Source: Daejeonella sp. H1SJ63 (lineage in GTDB: Bacteria; Bacteroidota; Bacteroidia; Sphingobacteriales; Sphingobacteriaceae). Taken from it: a DNA stretch of 64,000 nt. This document shows positions 9,444-19,249 of this stretch, piece by piece. Below the pieces are notes generated by a model that had not been told where the DNA came from, made no database searches, and saw only the letters and a list, made by a program, of their open reading frames with translations. The position numbers and the translations under genes are program-made. The stretch spans positions 496,001 to 560,000 of the forward strand of contig NZ_JARKMZ010000028.1 in assembly GCF_029360775.1 (NCBI RefSeq), written 5' to 3'. The first letter of the stretch is position 1, and the number at the start of each line of letters is the position of its first letter.

Positions 9444-9602
9444 GGACGCACTCAGATTTTACAATTTTTTCTTTACATAAAATCTCTTGATTAAGGATCA
9501 TTTATATATTAAAATCTACCATTCAAAATCTGATATTGTATTATTTTTTTTTGAATTCTTTGTTTAATAAATGAATATTGATATTGTTTGCAAATATATT
9601 TT

Positions 9603-10580
9603 ATGCATCCGGTCAGTAAACATCAACTATTTGGGAAAGCGAAACATCACTATCAGGATGTTAAAGATCTGATAAGATATTGTTCTCTGGATCAGCCTTA
9701 TGATAGAAGTGAGGTAATTTGGCTGTATGGTCAGAAGAGAAAATTAGTTGATTTATTCAGAGCATATAATATTCCTGAAATTTACCATGCCGAGATTGCT
9801 GCCAGCATGGTGTGCAAGAGCTGTGGTAATCATGATTTTGATTTAAACTCCTATGTTGGAACTGAAGAGGAGAAGTATAACCAGATTCATGTTAAACTGG
9901 TTGAAGCTGATAGAAAGTTCAAAAAGAAAATTATAGATCTGCAGGAATACATCAAAGTTTATCCTTCATTGGTATTAGATAATCCTTTGGCGAGAAAAAT
10001 TCAAAAAGAAATTGAGAGTGGCACTTTGCCTAAATGTGATTTGAAAGACTTTGATTGTTTTAGAAGCCGGATCGTAGGAGACGCCAAGGTCTTTAAGAGT
10101 GTTGATCTTGGAGCTCCGGATATTGGGATAGCGAGGATTGGAAGGTATAACCATCCGGGTCAGAGTGTTTTTTATGTATCTGAAAGCAGAGATTGCTCGG
10201 TTGCTGAGATTCTGGATGATTATCATCAGCCGGCTTTAATCTGGATTCAAAAATACCATATTGATGGTTTGTCCAATATTCTGGATCTTAAAATTGATTG
10301 GGGAGGCTATTTGGATTTTGATAGTATCTTATTCACTGCCTTACTTAATAATAATGTTTTGGAAAGAAGAATGTCAAAAGACAATTCAACATGGAAGCCT
10401 GGATATTTGCTGACTAATTTCATAGCAGACTGTGCTAAAAAAGCCAATTATAATGGTATCAGATACAATTCCAGTAAGTTTAAGGACTCCAATATTGTTC
10501 TGTTTGATCCTAAACATAAAGCGATTCAGGCTATTGATAAACCTGATGTTTTTATCCATGATCCAATTCCTCCTTTGTAA
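9603..10580 (+). CDS. RES-domain protein with N-terminal HEPN/RES-associated region
   Basis: About 325 residues from ATG 9603; a TTG at 9588 in the same frame would add five residues, and an upstream TGA blocks further extension. The N-terminal half carries a CKSCG pair that may be half of a zinc site and a Lys-rich helical region. The C-terminal half is a RES domain: FRSRIVGDAKV, FYVSESRDCSVAEIL, NILDLKIDWGG, then NYNGIRYNSSK and NIVLFDP. RES toxins of toxin-antitoxin pairs degrade NAD+, but longer forms with this N-terminal region occur alone. No Xre/DUF2384-type antitoxin gene is visible on either side. It is bordered by noncoding DNA and is probably its own transcription unit, unrelated to the sugar-uptake genes. 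Confidence 0.82.
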   Translation: MHPVSKHQLFGKAKHHYQDVKDLIRYCSLDQPYDRSEVIWLYGQKRKLVDLFRAYNIPEIYHAEIAASMVCKSCGNHDFDLNSYVGTEEEKYNQIHVKLVEADRKFKKKIIDLQEYIKVYPSLVLDNPLARKIQKEIESGTLPKCDLKDFDCFRSRIVGDAKVFKSVDLGAPDIGIARIGRYNHPGQSVFYVSESRDCSVAEILDDYHQPALIWIQKYHIDGLSNILDLKIDWGGYLDFDSILFTALLNNNVLERRMSKDNSTWKPGYLLTNFIADCAKKANYNGIRYNSSKFKDSNIVLFDPKHKAIQAIDKPDVFIHDPIPPL

Positions 10581-10928
10581 CAGAACAATTATAAATTTAG
10601 ATAGTCGTCGATTTAACTCCTGTTTTTACCTGATTCCCCGTAGGGCCTTTTTATATAGGAAGGGTTGGTTTTTTCTGCTTATATAATCCGGGTCTTTTAA
10701 TAATGTAACAATATACTACCTGCGAATATATATCCGGTCAATATTAGCGATTTGGTAGTAAATTAGGATGAGAATACAATTCACAAAACGAAAAATTAAT
10801 ATTAAAGCCTATGAATTAAAAAAATAAAAATGAATTGAACCTGAAGTGTTTGTGGACACTCTAATCAAACATCTAATGCAAATACCCAATGCTTTGGGAA
10901 ATAAGTATTAATTAAACACATCTATCTT
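10581..10928 (+). other. Intergenic region (348 bases) upstream of a SusC gene
   Basis: No convincing gene lies here; the short frame reaching 10686 overlaps the RES gene and has low-complexity coding. A small CCC-CGTA-GGG hairpin followed by CTTTTT at about 10637-10652 could end RES transcription. The rest is AT-rich and probably holds the promoter and 5' leader of the SusC at 10929. I do not see a clear -33 TTTG / -7 TAnnTTTG pair that I would defend. Confidence 0.5.
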
Positions 10929-13900
10929 ATGATTAACATATATCAAAACACAGAATTTGCCCGGCAATTACGGCGCAAGACCTTAATGACCTTAAAGTTT
11001 ATAGCAATATTTATTTTTGCAATAATCTTTCAATTGCATGCAGAGAGCCGCTCTGATGCTAATCATTTTAACAAAACTACCCCTGCTGTAAAGCAGTTTG
11101 TTAATCCGGCTAATGACTCAAAGACTATCATAAAGGGTCAGGTTACTGATTCAAGGGGATTGACTTTACCTGGAGTAAGCGTTAAAGTAAAAGGAAGTAA
11201 TGTTGGTACTTCAACAGACGCACAAGGTAATTATTCGTTTAATTTTCCTGATAACTCAGTCCTGGTATTCAGCTATATTGGATTTGTAAGTCAGGAAATC
11301 GCAGTTAATGGACGTTCAACTATAAATGTTGTTATGGTTGAAGATCTTCAATCATTGAGTGAGGTAGTTGTAACGGCTTTAGGAATAACGAGAGATAAAA
11401 AAGCACTTGCCTATTCTTTAACGGAAGTTAAAGGAGACTCATTTACTCAGGCGAGAGAAAATAATCTTGGAAATGCCTTGTCTGGTAAAATTGCAGGGGT
11501 TAATGCCAGTAGTACAGCTACCGGTCCGAGCGGTTCCAGCCGTGTCGTAATTCGTGGTAATGGATCTTTAAGTGGAGATAACCAGCCGCTTTATGTTGTT
11601 AATGGTGTACCAATTAATAATTCGAATAACGGAACGCCCGGAACATTTGGTGGAAAAGATGGCGGCGACGGATTAATAAGCATAAATCCTGACGATATTG
11701 AATCTTTGTCAGTATTGAAAGGTGGTCCGGCTGCTGCATTATATGGATCAAGGGCTGCAAATGGTGTGATTTTGATCACAACAAAATCAGGTATGGCTCA
11801 AAAAGGATTAGGTATTGATTTCAATTCAACATATACTTTAGAAAATGTTCTTTCTATGCCTGACTGGCAGTATGAATATGGTTCAGGAGACAGAGGGCTT
11901 AAGCCAACTTCTGCAGCTACTGCCAGAGTTATGGGAAGGACTTCATGGGGAGCTAAGTTAGATGGTACACCTGTTATTCAGTTAGATGGTGTATTAAGAC
12001 CATATAGTGCTCAAAAAGACAATAACAAGAATTTCTATAATACAGGTGCAACTTTTTCAAATACAATTGCATTAAATGGAGGAAATGAAAATGCGAATTT
12101 CCGTTTTTCTGTTTCTGATATGAAGAATGATGGTATTATTCCTAATTCAGGGATGGATCGTAATACCTTTAACTTAAGTGCCAATGCAAATCTGTCTAAA
12201 AAGATTGTTTTTGAAGGGAGTGCTCAATATAACATTGAGGTAAATAAAAACCGTACCTCAATTGCAGATTTTACAAGTAATCCCAATGCCTCAGTTGGTG
12301 TAATGGCAACAAGTTTAGATGTCAGAACCCTTAATCCCGGATACGATGCAAATCAGTTCGAAGTAGCCTGGGCTGATGATCCATTTGTTACTAATCCATA
12401 CTTTGCAGTTAATAAAGTAAAGAATGAAGATGAGCGCAGAAGATTTATCGGATCATTTAGTACCCGATATAATATTTCTGATTTTCTTTATGCCAGAGCC
12501 AGAGTTGGTATTGATTATTTTAATACTAATGGCTGGAGCATAGTTCCAACCGGTCAGCTTTATAATAATTTCGGAACTTATAGTACCAGTCGTATAAATG
12601 GTTATGAAACCAATGTTGAAGGGTTGGTAGGCTTCGATAAGACCTTTGGCAAGTTTTCTGTCAATGCTATGGCTGGAGGAAACCAGATGTATACTCAAAA
12701 CCGTTCAGGTGGTTTAACCAGTGGTAACCTGAATGTGCCATTTAATTATTTTATCAGTAATGGTGCAAGTCAGAGTTTTACAGACAATTTTGGCGAATCT
12801 GCTATTAATTCATTGTTTGGATCAGTAGATGTCGGCTTTAATAGCTATTTATATTTAAATATGTCGGCACGTAAGGATTGGTTTTCGACTTTGTCACCTA
12901 AAAGTAATAGCGTACTTTATCCTTCAATCGGACTAAGCTTTGTGTTTTCTGATGCATGGAGTGCCAAGCCAGGCTGGATGGACTATGGTAAGATACGCAC
13001 TTCATGGGCAGAAGTTGGTGGTGGAATGCCCGGACCTTATGGCTTAGATCTTCTTTATTCTGCCGGAGCAATTTCCCATTTGGGTCAGCCATTGATGACT
13101 ATAACAGGAAATACTATTCCAAATCCACTGAAACCATTCACTTCAACTACAGCTGAAGCGGGGATTGAAATCAGGGCATTTAAAAATCGTGTTGGAGCTG
13201 ATTTTACTGTATACCAGAAAACAACAACTAATGATATTGTAAGTGCAACAATTCCAACTACTTCAGGGTTTAGTGCGGTTAGCTTAAATGTTGGTGAAAT
13301 GCGTAACCGTGGTGTTGAATTGTTATTGACAGGGGCTCCATTAAAATCTTCGAAAGGGTTGAACTGGGATGTAAGCTTCAATGTTGCATATAATGAAAAT
13401 ACCGTTGTGAAAATTGCAGATGGTTTGACCAGTCTGACTGGTGGTCAGCCCAGAACACAGAATGCCCGGGTTAATCATTATGAAGGCAAACCTTATGGTA
13501 TGATTGCCGGTTTTAAGATTAAAGAAGATGCAAATGGTAATAAGGTCTTTAATAATGCAAGTGGTTTACCTATTCAAAGCTCTATTATGCCTTTGGGAAG
13601 GGGTGTACCTCCATTAACTTTAGGTCTGACAAATAGTTTCAGATATAAAGCATTTTCTATGGGATTCCTTCTTGATGGTAAATTTGGGGCTAAAATGTAT
13701 ACTTCAACAAATGCTTATGGAACAAGGTTTGGTTTGGATAAACGTACCACAGCCAATGGTGTACGCGAAACAGGGGTAACTGTAACAGGTGTTGATCAAA
13801 ATGGTGCACCATTTACAAGATTGCTTTCCGCACAGGATTACTTCCAGGGTATTGCCTATTCAATAACTGATGAGTTTGTTTATGATGCTGATTTTATAAA

Positions 13901-14132
13901 ACTACGTCAATTGACTTTAGGTTATAACCTGCCGCAAAACCTTCTTGTTAAAACGCCATTCCAGTCAGCAAACCTGTCATTAGTAGCACGTAATCTGTTT
14001 ATGGTTTATAATAAGACACCAAATGTTGATCCTGAATCCAGTTACAGTGTAAGTGGAAGTTCTTACGGACTTGAGAATTTTGGAGTGCCTCCTACAAGAA
14101 GTTTTGGTCTAAACCTTTTGGTTAAATTCTAA
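10929..14132 (+). CDS. SusC/RagA-type TonB-dependent transporter without STN domain
   Basis: A 1067-residue outer-membrane transporter. The N-terminus has a hydrophobic signal (about 18-40, ending HAES), then a carboxypeptidase-regulatory-like domain (about 72-140, IKGQVTDSRGLTLPGVSVKV), the TonB plug (about 145-265, SEVVVTALGITRD... VLKGGPAAALYGSRAANGVI) and a large beta-barrel ending GLNLLVKF. It lacks the STN secretin/TonB signalling domain found in the SusCs at 21238 and 53657, and no sigma/anti-sigma pair precedes it. Its expression is therefore probably not controlled by cell-surface sigma signalling. SusD follows after 40 bases, then a sulfatase and its activating enzyme, suggesting a sulfated substrate. 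Confidence 0.95.
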   Translation: MINIYQNTEFARQLRRKTLMTLKFIAIFIFAIIFQLHAESRSDANHFNKTTPAVKQFVNPANDSKTIIKGQVTDSRGLTLPGVSVKVKGSNVGTSTDAQGNYSFNFPDNSVLVFSYIGFVSQEIAVNGRSTINVVMVEDLQSLSEVVVTALGITRDKKALAYSLTEVKGDSFTQARENNLGNALSGKIAGVNASSTATGPSGSSRVVIRGNGSLSGDNQPLYVVNGVPINNSNNGTPGTFGGKDGGDGLISINPDDIESLSVLKGGPAAALYGSRAANGVILITTKSGMAQKGLGIDFNSTYTLENVLSMPDWQYEYGSGDRGLKPTSAATARVMGRTSWGAKLDGTPVIQLDGVLRPYSAQKDNNKNFYNTGATFSNTIALNGGNENANFRFSVSDMKNDGIIPNSGMDRNTFNLSANANLSKKIVFEGSAQYNIEVNKNRTSIADFTSNPNASVGVMATSLDVRTLNPGYDANQFEVAWADDPFVTNPYFAVNKVKNEDERRRFIGSFSTRYNISDFLYARARVGIDYFNTNGWSIVPTGQLYNNFGTYSTSRINGYETNVEGLVGFDKTFGKFSVNAMAGGNQMYTQNRSGGLTSGNLNVPFNYFISNGASQSFTDNFGESAINSLFGSVDVGFNSYLYLNMSARKDWFSTLSPKSNSVLYPSIGLSFVFSDAWSAKPGWMDYGKIRTSWAEVGGGMPGPYGLDLLYSAGAISHLGQPLMTITGNTIPNPLKPFTSTTAEAGIEIRAFKNRVGADFTVYQKTTTNDIVSATIPTTSGFSAVSLNVGEMRNRGVELLLTGAPLKSSKGLNWDVSFNVAYNENTVVKIADGLTSLTGGQPRTQNARVNHYEGKPYGMIAGFKIKEDANGNKVFNNASGLPIQSSIMPLGRGVPPLTLGLTNSFRYKAFSMGFLLDGKFGAKMYTSTNAYGTRFGLDKRTTANGVRETGVTVTGVDQNGAPFTRLLSAQDYFQGIAYSITDEFVYDADFIKLRQLTLGYNLPQNLLVKTPFQSANLSLVARNLFMVYNKTPNVDPESSYSVSGSSYGLENFGVPPTRSFGLNLLVKF

Positions 14133-14172
14133 TTAACAGATCAGCATTTATAATTATCAAATTGAAATTATC

Positions 14173-15789
14173 ATGATAAACTACATAAAAAAAACATTCA
14201 GCACCAAGCTGATGGCAATTGGAACCCTGGCGGTTCTGATTTTGCCTGCCTGCGATAAGGGGTTTGAAGAAATGAATAAAAATCCTAATGCATTCACTGA
14301 ACCTGTTATCAGCAGTTTATTTTCTGCTACTATAGTCAGACATGCCGGTATTGGTGATGGTAATACATTATATCCTAATTCAAAGCAGGCTGGATCCTTT
14401 GTTCAATATTTCTCATCCTTAAATGCATTTCAATGGACCGGAGTAAAATATTTATATCAGGGTAAAGCCGATTATAACAATGGATTATGGAATACTGCCT
14501 TTAGTACTGAACTAAAGGAAACCCAACAGATTATTAATCTGACCAAGGGTAAGGCTGATATGGTTAATCAGTACAATATTGCCAGAATCTGGAGAGTACA
14601 GATTTTGCATAGGGTAACTGATATGTATGGTGATATGCCTTACTCAGAGGCAGCAGCCGGACTTAATGGTATTTATAAGCCAAAATACGATAAGCAGGCT
14701 GATATCTATGCTGATATGCTAAAAGAACTTGAAGAAGCTGCTAAGGCCCTTGATGCAACCAAGCCATCATATGGTTCTGCTGATTTTGTTTACGGAGGAG
14801 CACCAGTAAAGTGGAAAACATTCGCTTACTCTCTGATGCTGCGTTTAGGTATGCGAATGACAAAAGTAGATCCTGCTAAAGCTGAGATCTGGGTTAAAAA
14901 GGCAATTGCCGGTGGTGTAATGCAGAGTAATTCTGATATTGCTAAACTTTCACATACCTCAGCTTCCGGTACCAATTGGAATTGGAATTCGCGTCAGCTT
15001 CAAACTGCAGAGGGTGTTCCACCTTCAGCACAAGGCAGAGGGTTCTCTAAACTTAATAAGACTTTAATTGATTATTTGCAATCAACAAATGATCCCCGGT
15101 TGCCATTCTACGCAACTTTATGGAGGGGAAATATCAGTATTTCTGAACTACTTGTAAATTCTGATCCTGCAAAACAAAAAGGTCTTCCGGGCAATTATGA
15201 TTATACCACTATTGCTAATTTAATTCCAAACTGGAACGCTGATATGCAAAGAGATTTCTCTGAAGTAAATATCAATACAATTGCACATTTAGAGGCTCCC
15301 ACAACTTTTCAGAGTTATGCTGAAGTTGAGTATCTGTTAGCAGAAGCAGCATTACGTGGTTGGGGATCAGGTACTCCAAAGGAGCATTATGACAAGGGAG
15401 TTACCGCACATATTATGGCTACTTCACTTTATCCTAATGCCAGTCTTGTAATTCCTAATCCGGCAGCTGCAGCAGCAAATTACCTTAATGCAAATGCTTA
15501 CAATTCTAATGCAACTTTTGCAGCACAGATGAGTCAGATCCATACTCAGTTTTGGGTAACAATGTTCGGTCAAATGAATAATATCGAGTCTTATGCTAAT
15601 TGGCGTAGAACTGGTTATCCAGTGTTGATTCCCACAAATTACCCTGGAAATGAAACGGGTGGTGTTATTCAGAGACGTTTGCGTTATCCTGATGCTGAAG
15701 CAGCATTGAATACAGCTAATTATAATGCTGCTATTGCTGTGCAGGGACCAGATTTGTTTTTAACCAGAATCTGGTGGGATAAACTCTGA
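14173..15789 (+). CDS. SusD-like (SusD-like_2 type) surface lipoprotein
   Basis: A 538-residue lipoprotein with a signal peptide and lipobox LPAC (Cys about residue 27), followed by MNKNPNAF. Family segments visible are DMYGDMPYSEAA, WKTFAYSLMLRLGMRMTKVDPAKAE, YLLAEAALRGWGSG and SYANWRRTGYPVLIPTNYPGN, ending in RIWWDKL. It should form the substrate-binding lid over the SusC encoded 40 bases upstream. A strong intrinsic terminator follows at 15818-15852, so the SusC/D pair may be transcribed separately from the sulfatase that follows. The ligand is unknown, though a sulfated glycan or metabolite would fit the neighbours. Confidence 0.95.
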   Translation: MINYIKKTFSTKLMAIGTLAVLILPACDKGFEEMNKNPNAFTEPVISSLFSATIVRHAGIGDGNTLYPNSKQAGSFVQYFSSLNAFQWTGVKYLYQGKADYNNGLWNTAFSTELKETQQIINLTKGKADMVNQYNIARIWRVQILHRVTDMYGDMPYSEAAAGLNGIYKPKYDKQADIYADMLKELEEAAKALDATKPSYGSADFVYGGAPVKWKTFAYSLMLRLGMRMTKVDPAKAEIWVKKAIAGGVMQSNSDIAKLSHTSASGTNWNWNSRQLQTAEGVPPSAQGRGFSKLNKTLIDYLQSTNDPRLPFYATLWRGNISISELLVNSDPAKQKGLPGNYDYTTIANLIPNWNADMQRDFSEVNINTIAHLEAPTTFQSYAEVEYLLAEAALRGWGSGTPKEHYDKGVTAHIMATSLYPNASLVIPNPAAAAANYLNANAYNSNATFAAQMSQIHTQFWVTMFGQMNNIESYANWRRTGYPVLIPTNYPGNETGGVIQRRLRYPDAEAALNTANYNAAIAVQGPDLFLTRIWWDKL

Positions 15790-15817
15790 CATATAGAAAA
15801 ATTATAATTTTCCTATC

Positions 15818-15852
15818 AGGCACTTACTACTAAACCAGTAAGTGCCTTTTTT
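15818..15852 (+). terminator. Intrinsic terminator after SusD
   Basis: Perfect 11-bp stem AGGCACTTACT / AGTAAGTGCCT with an 8-base loop and a run of T from 15847. It separates the SusC/SusD pair from the sulfatase-FGE genes. Confidence 0.9.
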
Positions 15853-16003
15853 GATAATATTGAAATATTAATTGACAATTATTGATCACATGTCTTCATA
15901 ATTATTCTAAATTAGCAATAGTCAAAGCTTAATTATAAATGTTCTAAATTTCATCTGATTGGGATATTTAGTAATGTTTTAATCATTTAGATATAAATAA
16001 TAA

Positions 16004-17590
16004 ATGCAAAAAATAAAATTCAGTTCAGGCATTATATTAAAATCATCAATTTGTTTTTATATGCTGCTTGCCGGTGTAATAACCATGGGTTATTCACAGG
16101 CAAAGTCATCAGGGTCCAAATCAAAACCCAACATAATCTTCCTTGCTATTGACGATCTCAACGATTGGATCAATCCCCTGGAACTGGGAGGTTTACCCGG
16201 ATTGAAAACACCCAATTTCGACAGGTTGAGGAAAATGTCAATGTCCTTTACCAATGCACATATTCCATCTCCTGCCTGTGCTCCTTCCCGTGTGGCGATA
16301 ATGACAGGGGTTAGTCCGGCAAAATCTGGCGTAACAGGCTGGAAACATGCGGATTGGAGAAAGGTTTCTGCTTTAAAAGATGTAGTAACTCTGGAACAAT
16401 TTTTTAAGGCAAAGGGATATGAAACACTTGCTGGTGGTAAAATATATCATACACTTTCGCCACCCAGAGCCATGCTGAACCAATCGGAAGCCAAAGGCTG
16501 GGATTACTATTATCCTAGTTTGAGAATTCCAATTCCCTTTCAGGTCAGGGCACCTGATTCTCTGATTTCTCCGAAAAATTTTAAAGGTATTCAGCCTGAA
16601 TATTTTACCTGGGGGCCAATCAATCAGGGCGATGATTTTATGGCTGACTACCACCTGGTGGAATGGGCAAATTATGAGTTGGGTCGAAAACATGATAAAC
16701 CCTTGTTTTTGGCTTTGGGGCTAACTAAACCTCATGATCCCTGGGAGGTTCCCCGGAAATATTTTGATATGTATCCTTTGCAATCTGTACCCGATCTGGA
16801 GATCAAAGAGCATGATCTTGAGGATGCATTTGTTCATGGCAGAAGATCTCTTCACAAATTTATCACAGATAATAATCAGTTAAAAAAGGTAGTCCAGTCG
16901 TACATGGCAACCATCTCATTCACAGATGCAATGCTGGGTAAATTTCTTGATCATTTTGAAAAAACAGCATATGCCAAAAATACAATTCTGGTAGTATGGT
17001 CAGATCATGGAATGCACATGGGGGAAAAGGAAAACTGGGAGAAATTTACCCTCTGGGAGCGTTCAACTAAAGCTCCAATGTTTATAGTGGCTCCGGGTAT
17101 CAGTAAACCGGGAAGTACAACAAACACTCCTGTCTCTATGATGGATATTTTTCCAACTCTGGTTGACCTGATCGGAGAGCAGGTGCCTGCATATTGTGAT
17201 GGTGAAAGTCTTGTTCCAATGCTTAAAAATCAAAGTTTTGCACATAAACCTGTTCTAACGTCATATGAGATGCAGGAAGAGGGGCGTAAAAATGCAGGTG
17301 ATGCCCATACAATACGAACTAAACGCTATCGTTACATCTATTATCCCTTCATAAACTTTGAAGAGCTTTATGACCATGATCTGGATAAGAATGAATGGAA
17401 TAATATCGCTTACAAACCATCAAGCAAGAGTATCATACAAGAGCATAGAAAACTGATGTCACAGCTTGTTCCGGGTTTACAATGGAATGCTGCCCCGCCT
17501 AAAGGCTATACTGTAAATGCAGATGGGAGCGTTAAAAAGAATGATTATGTAAAAATTGAAGATCTTAAAGAAACTCGCTGGGGATTATAA
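16004..17590 (+). CDS. Exported sulfatase, iduronate-2-sulfatase-like (type I, formylglycine)
   Basis: A 528-residue sulfatase with an N-terminal signal (about 1-33). The modified residue is C92 in the CAPSR motif (PACAPSRVAIMTGV), which must be oxidised to formylglycine. Metal-site residues include D50/D51 in FLAIDDLND and the later VWSDHGMHMGEKENW. The IDDLNDW start and the overall order resemble iduronate-2-sulfatase/choline-sulfatase-type enzymes that remove sulfate esters from glycans or small molecules in the periplasm. The formylglycine-generating enzyme is encoded 46 bases downstream, so activation can occur after export. The substrate is inferred only at family level. Confidence 0.92.
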   Translation: MQKIKFSSGIILKSSICFYMLLAGVITMGYSQAKSSGSKSKPNIIFLAIDDLNDWINPLELGGLPGLKTPNFDRLRKMSMSFTNAHIPSPACAPSRVAIMTGVSPAKSGVTGWKHADWRKVSALKDVVTLEQFFKAKGYETLAGGKIYHTLSPPRAMLNQSEAKGWDYYYPSLRIPIPFQVRAPDSLISPKNFKGIQPEYFTWGPINQGDDFMADYHLVEWANYELGRKHDKPLFLALGLTKPHDPWEVPRKYFDMYPLQSVPDLEIKEHDLEDAFVHGRRSLHKFITDNNQLKKVVQSYMATISFTDAMLGKFLDHFEKTAYAKNTILVVWSDHGMHMGEKENWEKFTLWERSTKAPMFIVAPGISKPGSTTNTPVSMMDIFPTLVDLIGEQVPAYCDGESLVPMLKNQSFAHKPVLTSYEMQEEGRKNAGDAHTIRTKRYRYIYYPFINFEELYDHDLDKNEWNNIAYKPSSKSIIQEHRKLMSQLVPGLQWNAAPPKGYTVNADGSVKKNDYVKIEDLKETRWGL

Positions 17591-17636
17591 TCTTCTGCAT
17601 TCAAATTTTATAAGATAATAAGATAAAGAACAAAGA

Positions 17637-18725
17637 ATGAAGCTCAATAAATATGTTCTCCCTGGTTTAGTTGTGATTTCTCTGATTAGCATTAACTCTT
17701 GCGGTCAAAAGGCAAATTCAGTTTCTGAAACTGAGAAATCTTCTAAAACTGATTACATAAGTATTGATAAGATCGCTTTTAACGGGGATACTTCCAAAGC
17801 CGGGATGGTACCTATTTCTGGCGGTTCTTTTATGATGGGAGCTGATAATGATCAGGCCGATCAGGATGAATATCCTAAACATAAGGTAATTATTGATTCA
17901 TTCTGGATGGATGAACATGAAGTAACGAATGATCAGTTTGCAAAGTTTGTAGAGAGTACAGGATATATAACCACTGCCGAGCGCAAGCCGGATTGGGAAG
18001 AACTGAAAAAGCAGTTGCCTCCTGATACACCTAAACCGGATGAATCATTATTGGTGCCTGCTTCTCTTGTATTTAGTCCCCCTGCCACGAAAGTTGAACT
18101 TAATGATTATTCCCAATGGTGGAGCTGGGTGCCGGGTGCAAACTGGAAGCACCCTGAAGGCCCTGGAAGTGATATTAAAGGAAAAGGTAACTATCCTGTA
18201 GTTCATGTAAGCTGGGACGATGCTATGGCCTATTGTAAATGGGCTGGTAAGAGATTGCCTGCTGAGGCTGAATGGGAGTATGCTTCACGCGGCGGACTGG
18301 TAAATAATATTTATTCGTGGGGCAACGAACATGTAAACAAAGGTAAAGCCAAGGCTAATACATGGGAAGGCAGCTTTCCTGATAATAATACCGCATTTGA
18401 TAAGTTTAAGGGACTTGCTCCGGTAAAGTCATTTTCGCCGAATGCATATAAACTGTATGATATTGCAGGAAATGTCTGGGAATGGTGTGCTGACTGGTAC
18501 AGGAATGATTATTATAAATCAGTAAACAGGCCAGAGGGTATAGTAAATCCTTCCGGACCAACTGATAGCTATGATCCGGATGAACCCTATACTCCGAAAA
18601 GAGTGTCGAGAGGAGGATCTTATATGTGCAATGAATCATATTGCACAGGATACAGAGTGGCAAGACGTATGAAAAGTTCTCCCGATTCAGGCATGAGTAA
18701 CCTGGGTTTCAGATGTGTCAAATGA
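17637..18725 (+). CDS. Formylglycine-generating enzyme (sulfatase maturase), exported lipoprotein
   Basis: A 362-residue SUMF1/FGE-sulfatase domain protein. A signal peptide ends in lipobox INSC (Cys about 22). The domain runs from about 55 (MVPISGGSFMMGADNDQADQDEYP) to the end (SNLGFRCVK). Both active-site cysteines of true FGE are present, C331 and C336 in GGSYMCNESYCTGYR, which matches the human SUMF1 pattern. Many SUMF1-domain lipoproteins lack these cysteines, so this one should be catalytically competent. It would use oxygen and copper to convert the CAPSR Cys of the sulfatase encoded just upstream. It probably acts in the periplasm, possibly anchored to a membrane. Confidence 0.93.
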   Translation: MKLNKYVLPGLVVISLISINSCGQKANSVSETEKSSKTDYISIDKIAFNGDTSKAGMVPISGGSFMMGADNDQADQDEYPKHKVIIDSFWMDEHEVTNDQFAKFVESTGYITTAERKPDWEELKKQLPPDTPKPDESLLVPASLVFSPPATKVELNDYSQWWSWVPGANWKHPEGPGSDIKGKGNYPVVHVSWDDAMAYCKWAGKRLPAEAEWEYASRGGLVNNIYSWGNEHVNKGKAKANTWEGSFPDNNTAFDKFKGLAPVKSFSPNAYKLYDIAGNVWEWCADWYRNDYYKSVNRPEGIVNPSGPTDSYDPDEPYTPKRVSRGGSYMCNESYCTGYRVARRMKSSPDSGMSNLGFRCVK

Positions 18726-18747
18726 GTTATTTACAAGATTTGAATTT

Positions 18748-18954
18748 ATGAATTTGCTATATTTAAGACAGAGGCTTATTGTATTAATCACACTTGTTTT
18801 TACCTTTTATTTAACCTCATGCTCTGAAGGTAATAATAGCAATTTAACCTCATCAAAACCTGCCGGAATATTGAAAGCTAAACAACCTGTGCCTTCATGC
18901 TGTGCAGCTAAACCATCCCGGTTTAAATCAATCAAAAATAAATATCAACATTAG
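18748..18954 (+). CDS. Small Cys-rich lipoprotein next to the FGE
   Basis: A 68-residue ORF starting at ATG 18748; a longer frame from 18715 would overlap the FGE gene and spoil the signal peptide. The N-terminus is a good lipoprotein signal (VLITLVFTFYLTSC, lipobox LTSC). The mature part is about 40 residues, Lys/Ser-rich, with PSCCAAKPSRF near the end. That pair of cysteines followed by PSR loosely recalls the CxPxR motif that FGE recognises, but the spacing is not canonical. It starts 22 bases after the FGE stop and is likely cotranscribed. I do not recognise a family; a metal chaperone or substrate-like peptide for FGE are guesses. Confidence 0.65.
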   Translation: MNLLYLRQRLIVLITLVFTFYLTSCSEGNNSNLTSSKPAGILKAKQPVPSCCAAKPSRFKSIKNKYQH

Positions 18955-19249
18955 GTAATGTTGTAAGTTATTCTTGGTCAGTAGTTTGCAATATTGTTGA
19001 TTTGAAATCTGACATTGATTCCATTCTTCTGAGCACAAAAACGTTTCTTTTTTCTTTTTTTCTGACAAGAATATCTGTGTTTCCCTTTGCTTTATTGCTC
19101 TCTTCACTTTAAAGGTAATTAGATAATAATGTGTTATAAATACACTATGATTGAGCATCTTAAATTTCACCTAAGTGTATTAATTGAACATTTTTTTATT
19201 TAGCAGATTGAATTTTTATTTATTAATTTCAGCTATATTAGTTTTCAAT

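Noticed and set aside
10432-10686. 84-residue ORF at the end of the RES gene
   Set aside because: It overlaps the RES gene in another frame and shows no family features.
18928-19170. 80-residue minus-strand ORF between the small lipoprotein and the sigma gene
   Set aside because: Lys/Gln-rich, no recognisable domain, and it overlaps a low-complexity AT-rich gap; it looks like chance.
19184-19249. TTG start that extends the first sigma factor by 22 residues
   Set aside because: The extension is hydrophobic and unlike sigma factors; ATG 19250 gives the usual length.
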